Source: a virus
Strand: one strand, 5' to 3'
Virus record (IMG/VR): IMGVR_UViG_3300033979_000063
Location: 1-20,089 of that record
DNA length: 20,089 nt
Positions 1-6,117 of this stretch are shown here, piece after piece (position 1 is the stretch's first letter; each line of letters starts with the position of its first letter). The notes beneath the pieces were generated by a model. The model was not told the DNA's origin, did not search any database, and was given only the letters and a program-made list of their open reading frames with translations. The translations under genes and the position numbers were made by a program.

Positions 1-356
1 TAGTCACGGTTTGTACACCGACACCCGTTTATGCAGTGTTTAACCGTAACTTTGCAAGCGAACCGACTTTTGTAACGTGGCAGCTCAGAGATGTGCATCA
101 GCCGGTTTATACAGGTCCGCAATCGGTGAAGGGTATAGATCGACCGGTGTTTCAGGCTACAGTGTTCGCGCAACTTATGGCGAATTGTTTTAGTAAGGCG
201 CAGCAAATTGTGGATGCCTTACACGGTTATCAAGGTACTTTCGGCGGTCTTTTTTTTGTGTCAAAGGTCGATGTAGATTGGCTCTTTCACACATACGACA
301 ATGACAGCAAATTAAATCAAATCGTTCTTGATTGCACTTTAGACATTCCTGCGTGA
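1..356 (+). CDS. Tail terminator-like protein (DUF3168/gp10-connector type), 5'-truncated
   Basis: The reading frame is open to the left edge of the window, so the gene is partial; about 117 residues are visible. A GTG at 36 could serve as a start, but the upstream in-frame residues fit the family's N-terminus (a hydrophobic stretch before the pattern resembling 'PTFVTWQL'), so I prefer truncation. The pattern 'YxGPQSVKGIDRPVFQATVFA', then an A-x2-IVDAL helix, a central Gly-rich turn and a C-terminal beta strand (DCTLDI) resembles DUF3168 tail-completion/terminator proteins, which cap the tail tube and join it to the head. It lies 8 bases upstream of the tail tube gene, the usual place for a terminator. 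The assignment rests on a remembered family pattern plus position, not a database hit. Confidence 0.6.
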   Translation, partial: VTVCTPTPVYAVFNRNFASEPTFVTWQLRDVHQPVYTGPQSVKGIDRPVFQATVFAQLMANCFSKAQQIVDALHGYQGTFGGLFFVSKVDVDWLFHTYDNDSKLNQIVLDCTLDIPA

Positions 357-364
357 GGTGAAAA

Positions 365-862
365 ATGGCTCTTCCTAACAAAGTTTTACCCGGCTTTTCA
401 GCCTCCTTATACTGCCAGCCGGGGGCAAATCCAACACCGTTGACTAGCTCGACAATCAACGTTTATGCAAGCGTTTCACCGATTGCAGTTATTGGAAACC
501 TTGTTCCTGTCGAAGCAATCCCTGCATTTGGACAAGATGATGCGGTGGCTAACTTCGGAGTTGCTGGCTCGCGTCAATCTGACAAGATCCCCGTTCAGTC
601 TGCACCTACAAGCATGACTTGCGTAGCAGCGTGGAATCCTTCGGACTCGGTTCTTCTTTTGCTTCGCGCTGATGCTTACAACGGGACAATTGATCGCACG
701 TTTGTTATCTCGGCAACCGACGGCACAAACGTAGTCTGTTACGCTTTCAACGGTCGCGTAAGCCAGTGGACGATTGACCCTGCACCCGGCGCTGAAGCTA
801 AAGTTACATTCACCATTCACCCCAGAGGAAACCTTTATGGATGGTCAAACAGCACTCCTTGA
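365..862 (+). CDS. Major tail tube protein
   Basis: This 165-residue protein is probably the subunit that polymerises into the siphovirus tail tube. The start ATG at 365 has a good ribosome-binding site (GAGGTGAAAA just upstream). The sequence is predominantly beta-strand with small and polar residues, no transmembrane segment and no catalytic motif. A typical tail-tube C-terminal pattern is visible around residues 125-158, where a beta strand (VVCYAFNGRVSQWTI) is followed by 'AKVTFTIHPRG'. Length is at the short end of the family. It follows the terminator-like gene and precedes, after three small genes, the frameshifted chaperone and tape measure, which is the conserved position of the tube gene in lambda- and HK97-like tail operons. 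Function is inferred from fold pattern and synteny. Confidence 0.72.
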   Translation: MALPNKVLPGFSASLYCQPGANPTPLTSSTINVYASVSPIAVIGNLVPVEAIPAFGQDDAVANFGVAGSRQSDKIPVQSAPTSMTCVAAWNPSDSVLLLLRADAYNGTIDRTFVISATDGTNVVCYAFNGRVSQWTIDPAPGAEAKVTFTIHPRGNLYGWSNSTP

Positions 863-1019
863 TTTTCTTGAGGGCATGAAGGCAACCTATGTCGACCTTC
901 ATCTTTACGCTAAAGGGCATCCCTTTACCTTACAAGAGGTGGATGCCGCCCTACAGGAAGCCGAAGCCGCTGAAGCTGTCTGTCTCAACGTGATGAGGCA
1001 ATATGCAGCGAGCGAGTGA
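837..1019 (+). CDS. Small acidic helical protein, unknown function
   Basis: A 60-residue protein rich in Ala, Glu and Leu, probably helical throughout. I chose the ATG at 837 because it has an AGAGGAA ribosome-binding site at 823-829; a longer frame from 774 would overlap the tail tube gene by 89 bases and lacks such a site. Even with the short start the 5' end overlaps the tail tube gene by 26 bases, and the 3' end overlaps the next gene by 17, suggesting translational coupling. It contains 'FLEGMKATYVDLHLYAKGH' followed by an acidic heptad-like helix. I do not recognise a family. Its position just after the tail tube suggests a small tail-assembly or stability factor, but this is context only. 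Confidence 0.55.
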   Translation: MDGQTALLDFLEGMKATYVDLHLYAKGHPFTLQEVDAALQEAEAAEAVCLNVMRQYAASE

Positions 1020-1233
1020 CGATTTACTGAGCTATTTAATCGCGCAGGCCCAAACCGGTGCTAAGAACTGGTTTGGGTATCCACAACAACGGCTCATTAA
1101 CATTTCGCTGTGCCATCAGATTGCGGCTAATCATGCGGACTGCATGTCACCGGATGAAATTGTTGATTACGTCCTGAAACTAAACGATCAGATTTTTAAG
1201 CGCATCGTCACCAATGCCAACGATAGAGGTTAA
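1003..1233 (+). CDS. Small protein between tail tube and gp10-like gene, unknown function
   Basis: A 76-residue protein starting at ATG 1003, with GATGAGG at 992-998 as a plausible ribosome-binding site. It overlaps the preceding small gene by 17 bases and the gp10-like gene by 20 bases. The protein is mixed alpha-helical (residues 5-20 and 50-70) with an aromatic turn (NWFGYPQQR, around residues 22-30). It has two cysteines that are not spaced like a zinc site, and no transmembrane segment. No family is recognised. Tight coupling within the tail operon argues that it is real and tail-related. Confidence 0.55.
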   Translation: MQRASDDLLSYLIAQAQTGAKNWFGYPQQRLINISLCHQIAANHADCMSPDEIVDYVLKLNDQIFKRIVTNANDRG

Positions 1234-1687
1234 AGGTCTAAAGGAATTTGAAAGAGTTCTTTTAGATCTACAAGAGGAATTTGGCACAACAAAAGCCAAA
1301 CGCGCTCTTATACCGGCTCTCAGAGAGTCTATGGAAGCAGCCAAAACAAGAATTAAGGCTGGCGCACCCGTAGATACTGGCAAACTGAAGATCAAGATCA
1401 GAAAAGGCGCAAAGGTTGCCACTGGCAAAGATAAAAAGCGCAAGTATCTTTCGCCCAATACCGTTGCGTTCGGCTATGTCGATGTTGGTGTTAATTACAA
1501 GGATGAGAAAGGCGAATATAGACCCGCAGCAGAGGCTATGGAATACGGCACTGCAAAAACACCGGGCAAGCCTTTTATCAGGAATAACTTTCAATCTGCC
1601 GTTCCGCAAGTCTTAGCGTCGCTTGCGGAGCGTCTCGGTAAAAATTTAGACGCGTGGGCATCAAAACAAAGGGCAAAGACACAATGA
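1214..1687 (+). CDS. HK97 gp10-like head-tail/tail-completion protein
   Basis: A 157-residue protein of the HK97 gp10 family. The N-terminal pattern (V-K-G-L-K-E-F-E, then a helix ending in a Lys/Arg-rich stretch), the central 'AGAPVDTGKLKIKIR' and the 'EYGTAKTPGKPFIRNNF' signature near residues 110-130 are characteristic of this family. Members act at the head-tail interface or in tail completion. The start ATG at 1214 overlaps the previous gene by 20 bases, and the stop overlaps the next start as ATGA (1684-1687), implying coupled translation. Its position after the tail tube gene is unusual, because gp10-like genes generally precede the tail terminator and tube. Family recognition is fairly strong; the precise structural role is inferred. 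Confidence 0.8.
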   Translation: MPTIEVKGLKEFERVLLDLQEEFGTTKAKRALIPALRESMEAAKTRIKAGAPVDTGKLKIKIRKGAKVATGKDKKRKYLSPNTVAFGYVDVGVNYKDEKGEYRPAAEAMEYGTAKTPGKPFIRNNFQSAVPQVLASLAERLGKNLDAWASKQRAKTQ

Positions 1688-2145
1688 AACTACAAGAAAG
1701 ATTAGGTGGTTTTCAGCGGCAGAAATATCGACAGATCAAGTTTGGCGATCAAGATCTTGAGGTCTACTTGCCGACTCGCAACGAGATGAAAAACTTGATG
1801 GACAAGCTGAAAAAGCCTCCGCAGGAACTCATTGACGGTGAATACAAAACGCTTTTGGATTCGCTGTGGCAGTTTTGTAGCCCTACTGATGACGGCATAG
1901 AGGTATTGGAGAATGACGTTAAGGTGCAAGGCGTAAGTATGAAGTCAACAGCAAGATTCACGGCCATCAAAAAGATGCGTGAGATTGCGATGATTTCTCT
2001 AGTCGGATTCAAGGAAGGCGACGATTTGTTTGCCCTTTCTTACGAGGACATTGCAGACACGCTGTCCGAGGTTGAGATAACGGAGCTTGTGAAATCTATT
2101 GAGTCTGCCGTCAATCCCGATTACGAGACAACGAAAAAAAACTAA
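1684..2145 (+). CDS. Tail assembly chaperone, short (G-like) product
   Basis: A 153-residue protein and the zero-frame product of a lambda G/GT-type pair that chaperones the tape measure during tail assembly. I chose ATG 1684, which overlaps the gp10-like stop as ATGA, rather than a GTG 30 bases upstream. The protein opens with a basic segment followed by a beta strand (KYRQIKFGDQDLEVYLP), then an acidic mostly helical body, and ends in an Asp/Glu-rich helix. Its final codons read ACG AAA AAA AAC TAA, which places a slippery heptamer directly before the stop. Most ribosomes should terminate here; a minority should shift -1 into the downstream frame. Position immediately before the tape measure is diagnostic. 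Confidence 0.8.
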   Translation: MKLQERLGGFQRQKYRQIKFGDQDLEVYLPTRNEMKNLMDKLKKPPQELIDGEYKTLLDSLWQFCSPTDDGIEVLENDVKVQGVSMKSTARFTAIKKMREIAMISLVGFKEGDDLFALSYEDIADTLSEVEITELVKSIESAVNPDYETTKKN

Positions 2146-2179
2146 CAGGGTCGCTATATCACCAGATAAGGGCAGCGGC
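2136..2179 (+). promoter_or_regulatory. Programmed -1 ribosomal frameshift site with candidate stem-loop
   Basis: The heptamer A AAA AAC (2136-2142) is in the correct X XXY YYZ phase relative to the 1684 reading frame and is followed at once by TAA (2143-2145). Seven bases after the heptamer a stem can form between 2150-2155 and 2174-2179 (GTCGCT with AGCGGC, one G-U pair) with an 18-base loop. Loop bases GGGC (2170-2173) could pair with GCCC (2197-2200), a possible pseudoknot. The slippery site is seen directly; the RNA structure is a hand-drawn prediction. Confidence 0.8.
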
Positions 2180-2510
2180 GATTTTTAACGGCCAAAGCCC
2201 GGAAGTATTTGATAGCCTTGATGTAGCGACCGTTCAAGCATTAGAATTGATGTGGCGCGACGGATTGATTGGTGGCAGGCAAAACCTAATCTTCATGTCG
2301 CATCTAATGTCGTTGGTTTATAACTTTGCTGCTTCGTGGTCAAAAGGAGCAAAAACATCCAAACCGACCGAGTTCTTCCCGCATCTGGAGGAATACTTTA
2401 TCCCTCCAGAAAACATGACAAGACAAGAGCGTGATTTTTTGGCGTTCACCACTTTGCCGGGATTCAAGGCAGAGTATCTGAAAATACTAGGGGGAAATCG
2501 TGGCCGGTAA
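2142..2510 (+). CDS. Tail assembly chaperone T-domain, made as -1 frameshift extension (GT-like)
   Basis: This frame is open from before the slippery site, through CTA at 2142, to TAA at 2508-2510, and encodes 122 residues. Its first possible internal starts are TTG 2247 and ATG 2250, without a convincing ribosome-binding site, and clear coding sequence (AAAIFNGQSPEVFDSLDV) lies upstream of them. Expression by -1 frameshifting from the 1684 gene is therefore far more likely than independent initiation, giving a fusion of about 275 residues. The domain is helical and aromatic-rich and ends in a tail-chaperone-like region overlapping the tape measure start by 11 bases. In lambda the T domain recruits the tail tube protein while the G domain coats the tape measure; the same division of labour is inferred here. 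Confidence 0.78.
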   Translation, partial: LTGSLYHQIRAAAIFNGQSPEVFDSLDVATVQALELMWRDGLIGGRQNLIFMSHLMSLVYNFAASWSKGAKTSKPTEFFPHLEEYFIPPENMTRQERDFLAFTTLPGFKAEYLKILGGNRGR

Positions 2511-4392
2511 GATGATTGCAGCGCTGCAAGTTGGTCTAGGACTTGAAAGCGCAGAGTTTAAGAAAAATGCCGACGAAGCCAAACGTAAAGCGCAAGAGCT
2601 CGGCCAATCATTCAAGAATATTGAGCAGCAGACCAAAGGCTACGATGACTCGCTCAAAAGCGCTGGCAATTCTCAAAAACAGTTTGCCGAGCAAGCGAGA
2701 AATATAGGCTATCAGGTTCAAGACTTTGCGGTGCAAGTTGGATCTGGACAAAGCGCACTTACTGCACTGGGGCAACAGCTTCCACAATTACTTTCTGGCT
2801 TTGGATTAGTCGGTGTCATCTTAGGCACGTTGGCTGCTGTTGCCATCCCTGCATTCAAGGCGGCGCTTGTTGCTTTAGGTGTCGAGCTGAGATCGCTTCA
2901 GCAGATCCTTGAGGATGTAGACAACGCTGGAAAAGCGTTTACGGACATGAACGACAAAGCCGGAATGTCGTTGAAAGAGCTGTCCGAGATCTACAACGAG
3001 GATGCGGCTCCGGCATTGCAAAAGCTCTACGAGCAGATGCGGAATTTATCGGGCATGAAGTTTGGCGACGAGATCAAATCGTCCGCTAAGGCTCTAGGTG
3101 ATGAGTACAACAAATTCTTTTTTGGCCTTATTCCTAAGACGGCAGGATGGGCTGCAAGCTCTTTAGCAAAAGACCTAAACGTTGCTGAGGATGAGGCTGG
3201 AAGGCTCTTAAACACGCTTAAGGGGCTTGAATCTGGGTCGGCTTCTATACAGAGCGTCAGGAACTATGTAACGGGCTTGCAGATTGATTTAAGCAAGGCT
3301 ACGGACGAAGGAAGAAAGTGGTTCACACAGTTTATGGGCTTTTACACAAAAGCCACGGAAGCCACAGAGAAACTAACTTCAGCGCAAAGTAGCGCAATTA
3401 GAGAGGGTCGGAAAAACATTGAGTCTGCTGGTAAAGCCGCGCAAAGCTATTTAGAGAACCTAAACAAAGAGATTCGCCGTCTTGTTGAAGGCGAGGAAAT
3501 GTCCTCAATGTTTGAGGCTAGAAAAGCCGCAGGCGAAGCTGGCGTTAAAAAGATGACTATCTTGATTTCGCTGAAGCTAGATAAATCAACCAGCGACACG
3601 ATGGAGAATGTTTTTGACAAGATCAGAACCGAAACGGAAAAAGCGATGGGCGCTGACCGTAAGGAACTGGTCAAAGACTTTGTCGACGAAGTCTCTAGCG
3701 CAGGAAAGAAACTGGCAAAGGATGCTGATGAATGGGCGTACTGGAGAAAGCAAGTAGATGGTGCGCTTTCACCATTACAGATTCTTGAGAATCGAGTACA
3801 GAGTCTTGATGAGGCGTTTGAAAAAGGCTTTGTCAATGCCAAAGAGTATTACATGATCTTAGGTAAAGCGTTTGAGGATTACAACAAGAGCATGAAGCCT
3901 GCAAAAACCGAAATGGAACTCATGCTTGAGGATCTTCGGGATGGGTTCAAGAGCTTAGGCGCTGAGATTGTTGGTGCGTTTGGTTCTGGCCGTAAGGCAA
4001 CTGATGCGTTTAAGAATGTGCTTTCTAGTCTGTTGCAAAAATTCGCCTCACGATCGCTGAATAATTTGTTTGACGCAATCTTTCCTAAATCAGAGGCTAG
4101 CGCGGGTATGTTGAGCAGTTTTTTCAATATGTTTCGAGCAAATGGAGGCCCTGTAACATCTGGAGAGCCTTATATCGTAGGGGAAAAAGGCCCTGAGCTT
4201 TTTGTTCCCAGAGCAAGCGGAACAATAGTTCCCAACGGCATGATGGCTCAAGCTGGCTCAACGGTTGTCAACTACAACATTCAAGCTATCGACGTAAAGT
4301 CTTTTGAGGATCGGCTTTTAGGCAGTTCTAAGGCTGTGTGGGCGGCGAATCAATACGCCAACAAATCATTAAGCGTCCGAGGTAGAACATGA
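2500..4392 (+). CDS. Tail tape measure protein
   Basis: A 630-residue tape measure that sets tail length and is ejected ahead of the DNA. The GTG start at 2500 has an excellent ribosome-binding site (AGGGGGA, 2489-2495) and overlaps the chaperone extension. Residues 1-65 form a charged coiled-coil-like region. Residues 66-100 carry a signature seen in prophage tape measures (RNIGYQVQDFAVQVGSGQ, then LGQQLPQLLSGFG). Residues 101-128 are a hydrophobic, membrane-inserting-type segment. A long helical body follows to about residue 540. The C-terminus has the recurrent motif 'GGPVTSGEPYIVGEKGPEL' then 'VPRASGTIVPN' (about residues 547-580). At the usual ~0.15 nm per residue the tail would be about 95 nm long. 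The gene is short for this class but looks intact. The next gene overlaps by ATGA. Confidence 0.93.
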   Translation: MAGKMIAALQVGLGLESAEFKKNADEAKRKAQELGQSFKNIEQQTKGYDDSLKSAGNSQKQFAEQARNIGYQVQDFAVQVGSGQSALTALGQQLPQLLSGFGLVGVILGTLAAVAIPAFKAALVALGVELRSLQQILEDVDNAGKAFTDMNDKAGMSLKELSEIYNEDAAPALQKLYEQMRNLSGMKFGDEIKSSAKALGDEYNKFFFGLIPKTAGWAASSLAKDLNVAEDEAGRLLNTLKGLESGSASIQSVRNYVTGLQIDLSKATDEGRKWFTQFMGFYTKATEATEKLTSAQSSAIREGRKNIESAGKAAQSYLENLNKEIRRLVEGEEMSSMFEARKAAGEAGVKKMTILISLKLDKSTSDTMENVFDKIRTETEKAMGADRKELVKDFVDEVSSAGKKLAKDADEWAYWRKQVDGALSPLQILENRVQSLDEAFEKGFVNAKEYYMILGKAFEDYNKSMKPAKTEMELMLEDLRDGFKSLGAEIVGAFGSGRKATDAFKNVLSSLLQKFASRSLNNLFDAIFPKSEASAGMLSSFFNMFRANGGPVTSGEPYIVGEKGPELFVPRASGTIVPNGMMAQAGSTVVNYNIQAIDVKSFEDRLLGSSKAVWAANQYANKSLSVRGRT

Positions 4393-5036
4393 GCTTCCAG
4401 ACCATTCTAGACATTTCGCAAAGCATCACGGTTAATAACCGAAGGATGGTTGGGCAGCAATACTCACGCTCTGGTCAGGTCAGAACGGCTCTATATGTCA
4501 CAGCGGTTCCGTGGGTCTTTACAGTCAAGCCTCACTCTTATCTGTATTACCCTCAAGTTAGAGATGTCATCCAGACGATTGATAACTTAGACCGACAAAC
4601 CGCGGCGAACATCACGTTCAACACTACAACGCTTCAATGGTTCACGGAATATAAAGGCGGTCTCAGCTCGGTTCAGGCCGCGGCGCTGACTCTTGCGAGC
4701 GTTCCTGCTCCTAATGCGACAACGATCTCAGTCGGCAATCTTCCTGCGGTTGCATCCTCGACAGTTGTATTCGCTGCGGGAGACTTCCTTCAGATCGGAA
4801 ACTATCCATATAAAGTCACAGCACAGGTCTTGAGAGGCTCAGGATCGACCGTTAGCGTTACATTACACCGACCAGTGATAGGAACTCCATCCACCGGAAC
4901 TTTGACGGCTGTAGGCGCTGCCTGCACGTTTAATGTTGTGGCTGAGACATGCCCGACTTACACTCTAAGACCAATGACAAGCGGCGCATTTGTCGATTGG
5001 GATAACGACTTTGTTTTCAGGGAAAACGTCCAATGA
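4389..5036 (+). CDS. Distal tail protein-like minor tail protein
   Basis: A 215-residue beta-rich protein translated from an ATG overlapping the tape measure stop (ATGA). It has an N-terminal segment with a paired-strand pattern (TILDISQSITVNNRRMVGQQ), aromatic strands around residues 40-90 and a C-terminal 'PTYTLRPMTSGAFVDWDNDF'. No signal peptide or transmembrane segment is visible. The gene directly after the tape measure usually encodes the distal tail protein or its first partner (Dit, or GTA gp12/DUF2460 position), forming the ring between tube and hub. I do not recognise a specific family; the role is from synteny and secondary-structure impression. Confidence 0.6.
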   Translation: MSFQTILDISQSITVNNRRMVGQQYSRSGQVRTALYVTAVPWVFTVKPHSYLYYPQVRDVIQTIDNLDRQTAANITFNTTTLQWFTEYKGGLSSVQAAALTLASVPAPNATTISVGNLPAVASSTVVFAAGDFLQIGNYPYKVTAQVLRGSGSTVSVTLHRPVIGTPSTGTLTAVGAACTFNVVAETCPTYTLRPMTSGAFVDWDNDFVFRENVQ

Positions 5037-5680
5037 GCACAGCTATAGCGGCGCTTTCCTCAGCGTCAATCACGCATTCAGAATTCGTAAGGTTGGTCAC
5101 TAGCACTAACACTTACACCTTTTGCAGTGCAGCAGCATCTATCACTGTTTCTGGGATCACGTTTACCGGATTGGGAAGCCTTCTTTCTGTCGGCGATGTG
5201 CAGAGAGATCTGAAAGCGACCTCTGATGACATGATTATTAGTCTGATAGGGATTGACCCGACCAACGTTTCTCTCATTCTTGCCAACAATATAAAAGGCT
5301 CAACGGTCGAGATCTGGAGGGGATTCTTCGACTCTAATTACCAGATCATCACAAGCCCTACGACGCAGTTCTTTAAGCGTTATCAGGGCATCGTGAACAG
5401 TGTGAGTTTGAGCGAGGACTTCGATCAAGAGAACCGATCAAGAACGGTTAGTTGCTCAATCTCTTGCGCTTCGTTCAGAACCATCTTAGAAAACAAAATC
5501 TCTGGCATCAGGACAAATCAGAACACATGGCGAGCGATTTATCCATCCGATTCAAGTATGGATCGAGTCGACGCAATCACCGGTCAATACTTTGACTTCG
5601 GCGCTCCTCCTCAGTCTGGAGGGCTATCAGATCCTAATGCTGGATCATTCGTATACGAACAGGACACATCAGGTATATGA
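5033..5680 (+). CDS. Tail hub/minor tail protein (DUF2163/BR0599-like)
   Basis: A 215-residue protein starting at an ATG that overlaps the previous stop by 4 bases. The N-terminal half has hub-type beta strands, with 'LKATSDDMIISLIGID' near residues 62-77. The C-terminal quarter shows the pattern found at the end of DUF2163/BR0599-type tail proteins: a cysteine-containing strand (RTVSCSISCASFRTILE), a 'RTNQNTWRAIYPSDSSMDRV' element, then a short 'YFDFG' strand. Such proteins sit between the distal tail ring and the J-like hub in GTA-like and many siphovirus tails. It is somewhat shorter than typical members, which I recall as near 280 residues. Assignment is by remembered motif and synteny. 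Confidence 0.62.
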   Translation: MSTAIAALSSASITHSEFVRLVTSTNTYTFCSAAASITVSGITFTGLGSLLSVGDVQRDLKATSDDMIISLIGIDPTNVSLILANNIKGSTVEIWRGFFDSNYQIITSPTTQFFKRYQGIVNSVSLSEDFDQENRSRTVSCSISCASFRTILENKISGIRTNQNTWRAIYPSDSSMDRVDAITGQYFDFGAPPQSGGLSDPNAGSFVYEQDTSGI

Positions 5681-6114
5681 GATACGCAACAAAATACGAC
5701 ATGCCCCATCTGTTAGAGATGATGAGGGAATATGCAAAAGAGGCAGGCGTAAAAGCACTGCAAGAAAAACAGAACGAAGATCAAGTGAAAAACTTGTTCG
5801 ATCAAATGATGAACGGCAGAGGCTTTGTACTTGTCGACGATAACCTGAGAGGGTTCCTCGCTGCTTACGTCTCAAGGAATTTTTGGAACCGATACATACG
5901 AGAGCTTCACGAAGTGGCGTGGTGGGTCATGCCTGAATACCGAAGCACAAGCGTCGGAGGTCGACTTTGGTTAAGGTTTAACCAGCTTGCTCAAAACCTT
6001 CTCGATCAAAAAAAGATAGACATTGTGTGTACAAGCCTAATGCCGTCCAGCCCTGAGATTGACTATACAAAATATAAATACAGACCTTTGCAAGCCACAT
6101 TCTTTCGAGAGTAG
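5677..6114 (+). CDS. GNAT-family N-acetyltransferase
   Basis: A 145-residue GNAT-fold protein, predicted to transfer an acetyl group from acetyl-CoA to an unknown amine. The start ATG overlaps the hub gene stop (ATGA). N-terminal residues 1-40 form the alpha1/alpha2 part (DMPHLLEMMREYAKE). Residues 49-66 form strands beta2-beta3, and motif A lies at about 77-105: 'LHEVAWWVMPEYRSTSVGG', then a Leu/Arg-rich helix. The CoA pyrophosphate loop reads R89-S-T-S-V-G94-G95-R96, with Ser where the canonical R-x-x-G-x-G has its first glycine. It sits between hub and J-like genes, where many related tails carry a NlpC/P60 peptidase. The substrate could be a tail or host protein; this is not evident from sequence. 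Confidence 0.78.
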   Translation: MRYATKYDMPHLLEMMREYAKEAGVKALQEKQNEDQVKNLFDQMMNGRGFVLVDDNLRGFLAAYVSRNFWNRYIRELHEVAWWVMPEYRSTSVGGRLWLRFNQLAQNLLDQKKIDIVCTSLMPSSPEIDYTKYKYRPLQATFFRE

Positions 6115-6117
6115 ATC

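Noticed and set aside
2247-2510. Independent gene starting at TTG 2247 or ATG 2250
   Set aside because: Coding signal extends upstream to the slippery site and no ribosome-binding site precedes these starts; -1 frameshifting explains the frame better.
3447-4127. Minus-strand open frames within the tape measure gene
   Set aside because: Antisense shadows of an intact tape measure gene, with Ser/Leu/Phe-rich composition and no starts with ribosome-binding sites.
5592-5843. Overlapping plus-strand frame across the hub/GNAT junction
   Set aside because: Arg/Lys-rich shadow without a ribosome-binding site; both neighbouring genes are well supported and coupled by ATGA.
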